Shown here: positions 34,227 to 42,931 of the stretch, piece by piece | Position numbering within the stretch: the stretch's first letter is position 1 | How the letters are laid out: every line of letters starts with the position of its first letter | Notes under the pieces: model-generated | The model's input: the letters and a program-made list of their open reading frames with translations, nothing else | Databases searched by the model: none | Told to the model about the DNA's origin: nothing | Source of the DNA: Leifsonia sp. Root4 | GTDB lineage: Bacteria > Actinomycetota > Actinomycetes > Actinomycetales > Microbacteriaceae | Reading direction: 5' to 3' | Assembly: GCF_001425085.1 (NCBI RefSeq) | Contig: NZ_LMDN01000002.1 | Span: forward strand, 521,796-585,795 | DNA length: 64,000 nucleotides | Translations under genes and position numbers: made by a program

Positions 34227-35756
34227 CTAGGCCTCGAGGCCCAGTTTACCGGGGTTGAGCAGGTTCTTCGGGTCGAGCGCGGCCTTCACCGCACGCAGCA
34301 CGGCGAAGCCTGCGCCGAGGGACTCCTCCATGTACGGCGCGCGCAGCAGCCCGACGCCGTGGTGGTGGCTGAGCGTTGCGTTGTGCTTCAGGATGACGGC
34401 GTTGGCGGCATCCCAGGCGGCGCGATACCACGCAGCGCGCTCGTCGACCGCGACGTCGCCGCGCAGCGAGAAGTAGAGGCAGGCGCCGTCGACGTACGCG
34501 TGTGACTGGTGCGCGGAACCAGCGAGCGTGCCCGGCACCGCGTTGATGGCGGCCACGACCTCGTCATAGATGGCGGGGAGGTCGCGCCAGCGCCCCGTCA
34601 TCTCCAGGGTGTCCGCCACGAAGCCGGGGCTGCGCTTGAATCCCTCCGCGCTCTTGCCGGTGAGGTAGCGGGTGTCGAGCCAGCGCTCGAAGATCACGGC
34701 GTCGTCGAGCTTGGCGCCCGTCTCGGCACAGACTCGCTCGCTGATCGCGAGCACGGCGTCCACGATCTCCTGCGCACCCTCGTCCGCGATGAGCAGCACG
34801 TTCTGATCGGCGAGGTCGAACTGGAGCCCGCTCTCGAGGTTGTCGTAGAGACGCAGCGCTGCGGGGTTCGCCCCCTGCTGCATGATCTGGCGGCAGGCCT
34901 CCAGGCCGTCGGCGAAGCTCGCGAAGCCGTAGGCGATCGCGCGGCCGTAGTCCGGCAGTCGGTGCAGCTTCAGACGCACGGTGGTGATCACACCGAGCGT
35001 GCCCTCCGAACCGATGATGAGCTGAAGCAGATCGGGGCCGACGGCAGCCGCCGAGGTCTCCCCGACCGTGATCAGTGAGCCGTCGGCCAGCACGACATCC
35101 ATGCCGTAGACCATGTCCTCGATCTTGCCGTAGCGAGTCGAGAGCTGGCCGGCACCGCGGCAGGCGACCCAGCCGCCCACCGTGCTGATGGCGTATGAGG
35201 ACGGCCAGTGGCCCATCGTCATCCCGAAGTCCTTCTGCACCATCTCCTCGAAGATGTCGCCGAACATTCCGGCCTCGACCTCGACGATCTGGCTGGCCTC
35301 ATCGAAGCTCACGAACTTGTTCATCTCGCAGACGTCAAGCACGATGCCGCCGCGCACGGGGAGTGCTGAGCCCGTCACGTTGCTGCGTCCGGCAGAGACG
35401 GTCACCGGCACGTTGGCGGCATCCGCGATGCGCATCACGGCCTGCACCTGCTCCGTCGTCGACACCTTGGCGATCACGGCCGTCGGGGTGGCCGGCGTGC
35501 CCGCGGTCTCACCGATCATGCTTCCGGCCCACCAGTCGCGGGTGCCGGCGATGACGTCAGCGGTCTCGGTCACGAGCTCGTCGACGGCAGCGGCCAGCTG
35601 GGCCAGCACATCGGCCGAGACGACGACGGCGTCCTTCTGGAAGTACGCCTCACCACCGACCTTCTCGATGCCCGCGGCGTAGCCGGGCTGCGTCGGCGCT
35701 CCGACAACGTAGTTGCCGCGGTTGTATCCGCGCTTGACGGCTTCCTTGCTGATCAT
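34227..35756 (-). CDS. FAD-binding oxidoreductase, alkylglycerone-phosphate synthase (AGPS)-like
   Basis: 509 residues with an FAD_binding_4 (PCMH) domain (residues about 70-250; VSAGRSNVTGSALP, then GAGQLSTRYGKIEDMV) and an FAD-oxidase C-terminal domain ending LDPKNLLNPGKLG. The run SHHHGVGLLR matches the active-site histidine motif of AGPS, which swaps acyl for alkyl groups on dihydroxyacetone phosphate. It overlaps the glpD stop/start by 4 bp. Since GlpD produces DHAP, a DHAP-related or glycerol-ether substrate is conceivable; ordinary lactate/glycolate oxidase chemistry is the alternative. Confidence 0.85.
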   Translation of the reverse strand: MISKEAVKRGYNRGNYVVGAPTQPGYAAGIEKVGGEAYFQKDAVVVSADVLAQLAAAVDELVTETADVIAGTRDWWAGSMIGETAGTPATPTAVIAKVSTTEQVQAVMRIADAANVPVTVSAGRSNVTGSALPVRGGIVLDVCEMNKFVSFDEASQIVEVEAGMFGDIFEEMVQKDFGMTMGHWPSSYAISTVGGWVACRGAGQLSTRYGKIEDMVYGMDVVLADGSLITVGETSAAAVGPDLLQLIIGSEGTLGVITTVRLKLHRLPDYGRAIAYGFASFADGLEACRQIMQQGANPAALRLYDNLESGLQFDLADQNVLLIADEGAQEIVDAVLAISERVCAETGAKLDDAVIFERWLDTRYLTGKSAEGFKRSPGFVADTLEMTGRWRDLPAIYDEVVAAINAVPGTLAGSAHQSHAYVDGACLYFSLRGDVAVDERAAWYRAAWDAANAVILKHNATLSHHHGVGLLRAPYMEESLGAGFAVLRAVKAALDPKNLLNPGKLGLEA

Positions 35757-37426
35757 TGTGATTCTCCCATCAGGATTGCGCGTTCATGCGCTGTTGCGGT
35801 TGTGTATGCCGACACCTGGGCGTCGACCTCGGCGTCGCTGAGTCCCAGCTCGGCCTGAAGCAGTTGCCCGACCCGGCCGGCTGCGGCAGCCGATGCGTCG
35901 CGCGCCATGAGTCTGGCCCTGGTGCGGCGCGACAGGATGTCGTCGACGCTGCGTGCCATCTCGTGTCTGGCCGAGTACACGACCTCCGCCTCGAGGTATG
36001 GCAGGCCGTCGACGATCGGTGCCGCGAGCTCCGGGTTGTTGCCGAGGATGTCGGTGACGAACTGTGCCTCGTTTCCGTACCGCTCGCCGAGGTGGGCGGC
36101 GAGTCCACCGGATGCCACGACGGCTTCTCCGTCGTATCCGGCGGCCCCGAGCAGGTACGCGTTCTTGGTCATGCAGCGACGACGTTGGCCGATGACCCGC
36201 TGTGCCGCGTCGATCGTCTGCTCGGCCATGTGACGTGACGTGGTGAGCTTGCCGCCGACCACCGTGACGAGTCCGTCGTGGTCCACGCGGATCTCGTGCT
36301 TCCGCTTGACGTCGATGGTCTTGCCGCCGGGCGGTGCGACGAGCGGGCGGCACCCGCCGATGCTGCCGACGACGTCATCCGCGGAGAGATCGGTCTTCAG
36401 CGCGGAGTGCGCCCCCTCGATCAGGAAGTCCATCTCCTCGCGGGTGCAGTTCACATCGTCGAGGTCGCCCTGGTAATCCTCGTCGGTCGTGCCGAGGTAG
36501 GCGGTGTCGCCCCAGCGCGTGATGGTCGCACGGCGGTTGCGGCCGGGAACGGGGATGGTCACGGTGCAGTCGTTGCGGATCTTCATCCACGGCACGGCGA
36601 TGTGCACGCCCTTGGCCGGGCGGATGTTCGGAGCGTCCGCGTCCTTGCCCGCACCGTTCCAGTCGCGCAGCCAGGCGCCTGTCGCGATCACGACCACGCG
36701 GGCGGATGCCGCCACCTCACGTCCGTCGATTTCCGCGATGATTCCGCTGACCTTGCCGCCGGAGCGGGTCACCTCGGTCACCTTGGCGCCGTTCAGCACG
36801 ACGGCGCCGTGGTGGGCGGCCGTGCGTGCCAGCGCGAGGGTGAGCCGCGCGTCATCGGCGCGGGCGTCGTAGTACATGTAGCCGCCGTCGAGGTTCTCGC
36901 CCTTGAAGGTGGAGCAGTGGGAGAGCACCTCCTCCTTGGAGAGTTTCTGGTGCAGAACGCCCTCGCGCCAGCCGCCGGCGATGTCGTAGGTCCAGAGCAG
37001 ACTCTCGAAGCCGGCTGCGAGGCGGCGGTCGAAGACGCCATCGTGCGCGAGCACCGGGAAGAGGAACGGCAACCGCTGCACCAGGTGTTTGGCGTTCTTG
37101 CGCAGACGCTGGCGTTCCAACAGCGAATGCCGAACCAACGGCAGGTTGCCCTGCTCGATGTAGCGCAGTCCGCCGTGGATCATCTTGGATGACTTCGAGG
37201 AGGTTCCTGAGGCGAAGTCGTCCTTCTCGAGCAGGGCGACGCTGTATCCGCGAAGCGCGGCGTCCATGGCCGCATACGCCCCGGTGACGCCTCCGCCGAC
37301 AATGATCATGTCGAAGCGGGCGCCGTCGATGCGCGCGACGTTGTCTCGGCGACTCAGCGGGAGCGCGTCGACCCTGGTCATCAGCGCGCGGGCTGTATCG
37401 GTCTTGCGGGCGGGCAATCCAACCAT
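35753..37426 (-). CDS. glpD: Aerobic glycerol-3-phosphate dehydrogenase
   Basis: 557 residues. N-terminal FAD Rossmann motif VGGGVTGAYAAMDAALRG, family signature SSKSSKMIHGGLRY, GSIGGCRPL, and a C-terminal DAO_C helical domain with ILSRRTRARL. It oxidises sn-glycerol 3-phosphate to DHAP, passing electrons to the quinone pool at the inner membrane face. It sits between the kinase (14 bp upstream) and the AGPS-like gene (4-bp overlap), in an operon with its own GlpP. Confidence 0.95.
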   Translation of the reverse strand: MVGLPARKTDTARALMTRVDALPLSRRDNVARIDGARFDMIIVGGGVTGAYAAMDAALRGYSVALLEKDDFASGTSSKSSKMIHGGLRYIEQGNLPLVRHSLLERQRLRKNAKHLVQRLPFLFPVLAHDGVFDRRLAAGFESLLWTYDIAGGWREGVLHQKLSKEEVLSHCSTFKGENLDGGYMYYDARADDARLTLALARTAAHHGAVVLNGAKVTEVTRSGGKVSGIIAEIDGREVAASARVVVIATGAWLRDWNGAGKDADAPNIRPAKGVHIAVPWMKIRNDCTVTIPVPGRNRRATITRWGDTAYLGTTDEDYQGDLDDVNCTREEMDFLIEGAHSALKTDLSADDVVGSIGGCRPLVAPPGGKTIDVKRKHEIRVDHDGLVTVVGGKLTTSRHMAEQTIDAAQRVIGQRRRCMTKNAYLLGAAGYDGEAVVASGGLAAHLGERYGNEAQFVTDILGNNPELAAPIVDGLPYLEAEVVYSARHEMARSVDDILSRRTRARLMARDASAAAAGRVGQLLQAELGLSDAEVDAQVSAYTTATAHERAILMGESQ

Positions 37427-37440
37427 TGTGTGGTTCTCTC

Positions 37441-38961
37441 CTACTTACTGTGTGCTGAGCTCGGAATGAGCGAAAGGTCTGCCGCGATGCGCGCGTTCCA
37501 GGCGCTGCGCCGCTCGAGGCGCTCGTCGGCGCTGATGCGTGGCTCGAAGATGTCGCCGCTGCCCATCGACGCGGCGGCCTCCTCGAGCGAGTTCCAGAGC
37601 AGCCCGTCGCTGCCGGCCAGGAAGGCTGCGCCGCGGAGGCTCGCCCCCTCGGATGCCGGCAGCCGGCGCATCGGGACACCGACGAGGTCGGCCTGCATCT
37701 GAATGAGTGGGTCACTGGCCGACATGCCGCCACCGACGACGATCTCGGTGATCGCGGTGCCGGCGACCTGCTCGTCCGCCTCCGCGCTGGAGGCGACCGA
37801 GTGGGCGATGCCCTCCAGAACGGCGTACGCGATCTCCGGCAAGGTCGTCGACATCGAGAAGCCGCTCAGCGAGGCCTTGGCTTTGGGCTCCATGACCGGC
37901 ATCCGAAGCCCAGTGAGGGCCGGAACGAACATGACCCCGTTGGCGTTGGCGACCGTCGCCGCGAGCTCGCTGATCTTCTTGGACGACTCGAACCAGCCCA
38001 GCGTGCCGCAGACCCAGTCCAGTGCGGAGCCGGTGGTCGCCGTGAAGGTCTCGATGGTGAAGACGGAGCGGTTGTGGCGGCGCCAGCCGACGAGGGTGAG
38101 TGCACCGTCGTAGAGGCCGGGGTTGGCCGGGGCATCCGGGCCGATCACGAGATCCACGAAGCTTCCCGTGCCGTGCACGCACATGGCCTGGCCCTTGCGC
38201 AGGCAGCCCAGACCGATCGTCCCGGCGTGCTGATCGCCGGCCGCGGCGAGGATCGGGATCTCGATGCCGAGCAGCTCGGCGTTCGTCACCCCGAAGTCGT
38301 CGGCGTCCTGACGCAGCTCCGGCAGCAGCTCAGCGGGGAAGCCGAGGGCGCTGATCCAGTCGTACTCATAGTCGTGCGCGGCAAGATTGTACGCGCCGGC
38401 CGATGTCGCATTGGTCGAGGTGGCCGCGTAGATGTGATCGCGCGACAGGCTCCACAGCAGCCAGGTCTCGATCGTGCCGAAGCCGAGGCGTCCCGCGCGG
38501 TGGGCCTCTGCCACCTCGGGAGTCTCCCGCAGATGGTGGGCGGCCCACAGATAGGGGGATCGCACGCCGGTTGGGCGGCCGACCGTGGTGACCAGATGCT
38601 CGCTCCACTCGGCGCTCAGGGCCGCGAGTTCATCGGAGTATCTGCTGTCCTGCCACACCATGGCCGGCACAATGGCGCGCCCGGTCACGGTGTCCCACAG
38701 CACCGTCGTCGCCCGTTGCGTGGCGATGGCGAGGCCGACGAGCGTGACCCCGTTGCCTGCCGCGCGGGCGATGACCGCGCGGCAGGCGTCGAGTGTCTTC
38801 TCGAGAATCGCGTTGGCATCCTGTTCGACGACACCGGCGACGGGTGTCTGTACCCGGAGCGGGCGGTACTCGAGAGCGTGGACCAGGCCGTCGGCCGTGA
38901 CCCACGCGGCACGAGTGCCTGTCGTTCCTTCATCAATGCTGAGAATCGCGGGGATTGTCAT
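37441..38961 (-). CDS. FGGY-family kinase, glycerol kinase-like
   Basis: 506 residues of the FGGY fold. Landmarks: SIDEGTTGTRA (phosphate loop), AIATQRATTVLWD and VWQDSRYSDEL (glycerol-kinase-like), AAGDQHAGTIGLG, HGTGSFVDLV and IVVGGGMSASDPLIQ. Position before glpD suggests phosphorylation of glycerol or a close polyol. It is clearly diverged from canonical GlpK (for example ATQRATTV in place of NQRETTV), so the substrate could differ. Start ATG lies 23 bp after the MFS stop. Confidence 0.88.
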   Translation of the reverse strand: MTIPAILSIDEGTTGTRAAWVTADGLVHALEYRPLRVQTPVAGVVEQDANAILEKTLDACRAVIARAAGNGVTLVGLAIATQRATTVLWDTVTGRAIVPAMVWQDSRYSDELAALSAEWSEHLVTTVGRPTGVRSPYLWAAHHLRETPEVAEAHRAGRLGFGTIETWLLWSLSRDHIYAATSTNATSAGAYNLAAHDYEYDWISALGFPAELLPELRQDADDFGVTNAELLGIEIPILAAAGDQHAGTIGLGCLRKGQAMCVHGTGSFVDLVIGPDAPANPGLYDGALTLVGWRRHNRSVFTIETFTATTGSALDWVCGTLGWFESSKKISELAATVANANGVMFVPALTGLRMPVMEPKAKASLSGFSMSTTLPEIAYAVLEGIAHSVASSAEADEQVAGTAITEIVVGGGMSASDPLIQMQADLVGVPMRRLPASEGASLRGAAFLAGSDGLLWNSLEEAAASMGSGDIFEPRISADERLERRSAWNARIAADLSLIPSSAHSK

Positions 38962-38984
38962 GTCGGATGCCTCTGCGCTTGTCG

Positions 38985-40457
38985 TTACTTGCTGCTGATC
39001 AGTTCGGCGGCCTTGGCCTCTGCCGCCCTGGCTGCAACGGCCTGCGCCGCGGCGTCGCTCTTGAACTGCGGGGCGTCGGTCTCCTCATCCGGGCTGACCG
39101 CTGCACGGGTCGGGTCCCACTTGATGATCGAGCAGATGATGAACGCGATCAGCGGCACGACCGAGAGGATGAGGAACGTCGGGCCGAGGCCGATCCCCTC
39201 CTTGAGCAGCGGGAACACCAGCAGTCCGAGGGCGGCTCCCATGCTGCCGATGGCACCGATGATTCCGTTGGCTCCCGCCCGCAGCTCGCTGCGGAAGGAG
39301 AGCGTGGAGAGGCTCTTGCCGTTCGCGCCCGGACCGGCCGAGTGGAACAGGATGAACAGCGACGGCACGACGAAGGCCAGCCAGATCGGCATGCTCTCGT
39401 AGAAGAAGCCCAGCACGACCAGCATGAGGAACACGGCGCCGAAGCCGAAAGCGGATGCCCGGCGCAGACCGAACTTCTTGCCGATGACGGGCGACATGAA
39501 GCCGCCGAGGATTCCGAAGAGGTTGAACACGAGCGCGCCGAGTGTGGCGACGACGAAGTCGGCACCGAACAAGGTGAGGCTGATGATCGGCAGGTACCAG
39601 CCGACCGCGAAGTACTGGATCGACTGCGCCATCTGCACAGTGGCGGCCAGGACGGTGCGCTGACGGTAGGTGCCACGGAAGATCAGCGCGATGTTCGCGA
39701 AGCCCTTCGTTGCCTGGTTGAGAACGGGGACGCGCTGGTCGACCGGTGCCGCGACGAAGGTCTCGCCGTAGATCTTGGTCATCGCCGTTGCGGCGCGTTC
39801 CACCTTCTCCTTGCGGGCGAGCCAGGTGGGGCTCTCCACCATGAAGCTTGCCTGCAGGATCATGAGCACAAGGGCGACGATGCCCGCCGTGCCGACGGCG
39901 TAGCGCCAGATCGCGTCGCCGACGTTCAGGTTGTAGAACATGATCGCCAGCACGAGGTTCGAGCAGACGGCCACGTACCAGATGCCCTGCCAGGTGTTCA
40001 GGCGTGCCTTGAATCGTGCGGGCGTGAACTCGGCGAGCAGCGCCATCGCGATCGCGAAGTCGATTCCGTATGCAGCACCGACGAAGAAGCGGCCGGCGAG
40101 CACCATCTCGAAGCTCGGCGCGAATGCGGCGAGAGCCGCTCCGACGAGTGCAAGGAACTTCGCGAAGATGAGCGGGGGAATGCGACCCCAGCGATCGGCC
40201 ATCCAGCCACCGATCGGGTTGAACACGATGGCGACCCACGATGCGAGGGAGGTGAGGATCGCGACCTGCGTCGCGCTCAGCTCCATGTCGCGTGTCATCG
40301 GCCCGAGGCCCGCGCTCAGCGCTGAGTTCGAGAATGCGTCGAGGAACAACCCGCTGAGTGCGAGCCACCAGATGACTGCTGCGCGCCCACTGATGCGGGG
40401 GCGAGCGTCGATGAATGAGACGACGTCACTGACGCCTCGGATGACAATTGTTGGCAC
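38985..40457 (-). CDS. MFS transporter (sugar/polyol porter type)
   Basis: 490 residues with 12 predicted helices. Start is the GTG reading VPTIVIRGVSD, with AGAGAGG 7 nt upstream; the longer frame belongs to leader RNA. MFS motif A appears as NPIGGWMADRWGRIPP between helices 2 and 3, and a GVMVESPTWL-like segment (FMVESPTWLARKEK) as in sugar porters. The C-terminal tail is Ala/Lys-rich. First gene of the seven-gene operon and so the likely uptake protein for its substrate, in place of a GlpF channel. Confidence 0.92.
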   Translation of the reverse strand: MPTIVIRGVSDVVSFIDARPRISGRAAVIWWLALSGLFLDAFSNSALSAGLGPMTRDMELSATQVAILTSLASWVAIVFNPIGGWMADRWGRIPPLIFAKFLALVGAALAAFAPSFEMVLAGRFFVGAAYGIDFAIAMALLAEFTPARFKARLNTWQGIWYVAVCSNLVLAIMFYNLNVGDAIWRYAVGTAGIVALVLMILQASFMVESPTWLARKEKVERAATAMTKIYGETFVAAPVDQRVPVLNQATKGFANIALIFRGTYRQRTVLAATVQMAQSIQYFAVGWYLPIISLTLFGADFVVATLGALVFNLFGILGGFMSPVIGKKFGLRRASAFGFGAVFLMLVVLGFFYESMPIWLAFVVPSLFILFHSAGPGANGKSLSTLSFRSELRAGANGIIGAIGSMGAALGLLVFPLLKEGIGLGPTFLILSVVPLIAFIICSIIKWDPTRAAVSPDEETDAPQFKSDAAAQAVAARAAEAKAAELISSK

Positions 40458-40466
40458 TGTCCGACC

Positions 40467-40492
40467 TCTCTGTCGGGAAACCCTGTCAGAGA
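40467..40492 (-). promoter_or_regulatory. Alternative leader hairpins around the ribosome binding site
   Basis: In the transcript (minus strand), TCTCTG (40492-40487) can pair with CAGAGA (40472-40467), with a GGG-UUU-CCC inner stem, hiding the Shine-Dalgarno AGAGAGG. A competing hairpin, CCGAC-AGAGAG-GTCGG (40476-40461), instead shows the purines in its loop. The two cannot form together. This could add translational control to the leader; it could also be chance. Confidence 0.45.
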
Positions 40493-40503
40493 ACGCGCCA
40501 AAC

Positions 40504-40556
40504 AAAAAAGAGGGCAAGACGAAGACTCCAACAGGAAGTCTCCAATTCTTAACCCT
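40504..40556 (-). promoter_or_regulatory. Leader intrinsic terminator (putative GlpP-controlled attenuator)
   Basis: Reading the minus strand from 40556: AGGG-uu-AAGA, a GGAGA-c-UUCC stem with UGUU loop, then GGAGUCUUC, UCUU and CCCU (ending 40511), then C and six U (40509-40504). AGGG pairs with CCCU, AAGA with UCUU, and the centre forms a 9-bp hairpin. It starts only a few bases after the predicted transcription start and 47 bp before the first gene. A terminator in the leader, and an antiterminator gene in the operon, make an attenuator the simplest reading. Confidence 0.75.
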
Positions 40557-40566
40557 ATTGAGCGAA

Positions 40567-40595
40567 AGAGTAGCCCGGGCCTCAGCCGAAGTCAA
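40567..40595 (-). promoter_or_regulatory. Promoter of the glycerol-type operon
   Basis: On the minus strand, -35 TTGACT (40595-40590), a 17-bp spacer and -10 TACTCT (40572-40567) make a good housekeeping-sigma promoter. The start would be near 40560, so the leader is about 100 nt and begins with the terminator hairpin. Confidence 0.75.
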
Positions 40596-40632
40596 TTGCG
40601 CCGGCATCCACCCGTTGCTCGCACCGCAGAAA

Positions 40633-40668
40633 CAGAAACAGCGCCAGTGTGCACTGGCGCTGTTTCTG
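40633..40668 (-). terminator. Terminator after araA
   Basis: Perfect 17-bp arms, CAGAAACAGCGCCAGTG (40633-40649) and its complement (40652-40668), with a 2-nt centre, 25 bp after the araA stop. On the minus strand it is followed by TTTCTG. The repeat is symmetric and could act in both directions, insulating the following operon promoter. Confidence 0.85.
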
Positions 40669-40692
40669 GTGAGACGGTTTCTGGTGAGACGG

Positions 40693-42210
40693 CTAGATGC
40701 CCTGAGCCAGGCGGTAGTACGCCTGGTTCCAGCGCACCTCGCGTCCGAACTCGCGCAGTTCGGTGTTCTCATCGATGACGAGCAGCTCGGTGCGGGCGAT
40801 CTCGGCGAAGTCCTGGAACACCTCGATGCCGACCGCCGTCGACATCACGGTGTGGTGGGCGGCTCCGGCGGTGAGCCAGGCTGCAGCACTCGTGGCGAAG
40901 TCCGGCGCGGGCTTCCAGACGGCGCGACCGACGGGGAGCTTCGGCAGCGGAGCCGTCGGCTGCACGACCTCGACGACGTTCGCCACGAGGCGGAAACGGT
41001 CGCGCATGTCGCTGAGGGCGACGACGACGGCGGGGCCGGAATCGGCGGTGAAGACCAGGCGCACCGGGTCTTCCTTGCCGCCGATGCCGAGCGGGTGCAC
41101 CTCGAGCGTCGGCTTGCTCGTGGTGAGCGATGGCGACACCTCGAGCATGTGGGCGCCGAGGATCAGCTCATTGCCCGGCGTCATGTCGTAGGTGTAGTCC
41201 TCCATCAGGGAGGCTCCGCCGGGCAGGCCGGCACCCATCACGTTGGCGACGCGCACCAGGATGGCCGTTTTCCAGTCGCCCTCGGCACCGAAGCCGTAGC
41301 CGTCGGCCATCAGGCGCTGCACCGCGAGACCGGGCAGCTGGCGCAGCGCGCCGAGGTCTTCGAAGCTCGTCGTGAACGCGCCGAAACCGCCCTCCTCGAG
41401 GAAGGAGCGCAGGCCGATCTCGATGGCGGCGCCGTAGCGCAGCGACTCGTGACGCTCTCCCCCGCGGCGGAGCTCCGGCGCGACCGCGTAGAGCTCCTCG
41501 TACTCGGCGACGAGCGCGTCAATGTCGGCGTCGGATGCCGCGTGCACGGCGTCCGCGAGCTCGTTCACGCCCCAGGTGTTCACCTGCACGCCGAAGCGCA
41601 GCTCGGCCTCGGTCTTGTCGCCCTCGGTCACGGCGACGTAGCGCATATTGTCACCGAAGCGGGCCAGCTTGAGCGTGCGGGACGCGGCCCAGCCGGCCGC
41701 AGCCCGCTGCCACGTGCCGACCTCGCCGGCGACGCGCGGGTCGGTGACGTGACCGACGACGGTCTTGCGCACGACGCCGAGGCGGGTCTGGATGTAGCCG
41801 AACTCCCGGTCGCCGTGGGCGGCCTGGTTGAGGTTCATGAAGTCGAAGTCGATCTCGCCCCATGGCAGTTCGACGTTGGCCTGCGTGTGCAGATGCAGCA
41901 GCGGCTTCTGCAGCGCGTCCAGGCCGTGGATCCACATCTTGGCCGGCGAGAAGGTGTGCATCCAGGCGATGACGCCGATCACGTTGTCTGCGGCGTTCAC
42001 CTCGAGGGCGAGGCGGCGGATCGAGTCGGAGTCCTTGAGCACGGGCTTCCAGACCACTTTCACGGGCACGGTGCCCGCGGCATCCAGGGTGCGCGCAATC
42101 GTCTGCGACTGCTCGGCAACCTGGCGCAGGGTCTCCTCGCCGTAGAGGTTCTGGCTCCCGGTGAGGAACCAGACTTCGTAGTGGTCGAGGGTCGTGGTGA
42201 GTTTCGGCAT
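40693..42210 (-). CDS. araA: L-arabinose isomerase
   Basis: 505 residues, typical for AraA; converts L-arabinose to L-ribulose with Mn2+. Landmarks: [16 protein letters not shown] at the N-terminus, CTF-type region [11 protein letters not shown], and the metal-site regions [16 protein letters not shown] and [12 protein letters not shown]. It starts 2 bp after the araD stop and ends the araBDA operon. Arabinose could come from the GH43 enzyme or from outside the cell. Confidence 0.98.
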   Translation of the reverse strand: MPKLTTTLDHYEVWFLTGSQNLYGEETLRQVAEQSQTIARTLDAAGTVPVKVVWKPVLKDSDSIRRLALEVNAADNVIGVIAWMHTFSPAKMWIHGLDALQKPLLHLHTQANVELPWGEIDFDFMNLNQAAHGDREFGYIQTRLGVVRKTVVGHVTDPRVAGEVGTWQRAAAGWAASRTLKLARFGDNMRYVAVTEGDKTEAELRFGVQVNTWGVNELADAVHAASDADIDALVAEYEELYAVAPELRRGGERHESLRYGAAIEIGLRSFLEEGGFGAFTTSFEDLGALRQLPGLAVQRLMADGYGFGAEGDWKTAILVRVANVMGAGLPGGASLMEDYTYDMTPGNELILGAHMLEVSPSLTTSKPTLEVHPLGIGGKEDPVRLVFTADSGPAVVVALSDMRDRFRLVANVVEVVQPTAPLPKLPVGRAVWKPAPDFATSAAAWLTAGAAHHTVMSTAVGIEVFQDFAEIARTELLVIDENTELREFGREVRWNQAYYRLAQGI

Positions 42211-42212
42211 TG

Positions 42213-42929
42213 CTAGATCTCTCCCTGAGGTGCTTGTCCGTAGACATTCTGATAACGATTGAAAAGTGAGTCGATGGCGGCCTGCGGGATCGGGATCAGC
42301 TCGCCGCCCTGGCTGGCGATGTGCACGGTGCGCGCCACGTCCTCGACCATCACGGCCGCCTTGACGGCGTCCCGCGCGTCCTTGCCGATCGTGAACGGAC
42401 CGTGGTTCTGCATCAGCACGGCCCGCGAGCGGTGACCGCTGAGCGTCTGCACGATCCCGCGGCCGATCGAGTCGTCGCCGATGATCGCGAACGGGCCGAT
42501 CGGGATCGGGCCGCCGAACTCGTCGGCCATGGCTGTGATCACGCAGGGGATCTCCTGCCCGCGCGCGGCCCAGGCCGTGGCGTAGTCGGAGTGGGTGTGC
42601 ACGACGCCGCCGACCTCCGGCATGTTGCGGTAGACGTAGGCGTGTGCGGCGGTGTCGCTGGAGGGCGAGCGCTCGCTGCCGGCCGAGCCGGGCACGACGG
42701 CGCCGTCGAGGTCGCAGAGGATCATGTTCTCCGGCGCCAGATCGTCATAGGAGACGCCCGACGGCTTGATCACGAAGAGCTCGGCGCCCTGCACCCGGCC
42801 GGAGACGTTGCCGCCGGTCCAGACCACGAGGCCGTAGCGCACGAGCTCGCCGTGCAGGGCGGCGACCTCCGCCCGCGCCTCCTCGATCGCTCGCTCGACC
42901 TCTGGCGAGAACGGGGTGTATGCGGTCAT
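42213..42929 (-). CDS. araD: L-ribulose-5-phosphate 4-epimerase
   Basis: 238 residues, class II aldolase fold; converts L-ribulose 5-phosphate to D-xylulose 5-phosphate. Signatures: [24 protein letters not shown], and the zinc histidines in [15 protein letters not shown]. The ATG is preferred to the GTG 6 bp upstream because GGAGG lies 7 nt before the ATG. Located between araB and araA with almost no gaps. Confidence 0.97.
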   Translation of the reverse strand: MTAYTPFSPEVERAIEEARAEVAALHGELVRYGLVVWTGGNVSGRVQGAELFVIKPSGVSYDDLAPENMILCDLDGAVVPGSAGSERSPSSDTAAHAYVYRNMPEVGGVVHTHSDYATAWAARGQEIPCVITAMADEFGGPIPIGPFAIIGDDSIGRGIVQTLSGHRSRAVLMQNHGPFTIGKDARDAVKAAVMVEDVARTVHIASQGGELIPIPQAAIDSLFNRYQNVYGQAPQGEI

Positions 42930-42931
42930 GC

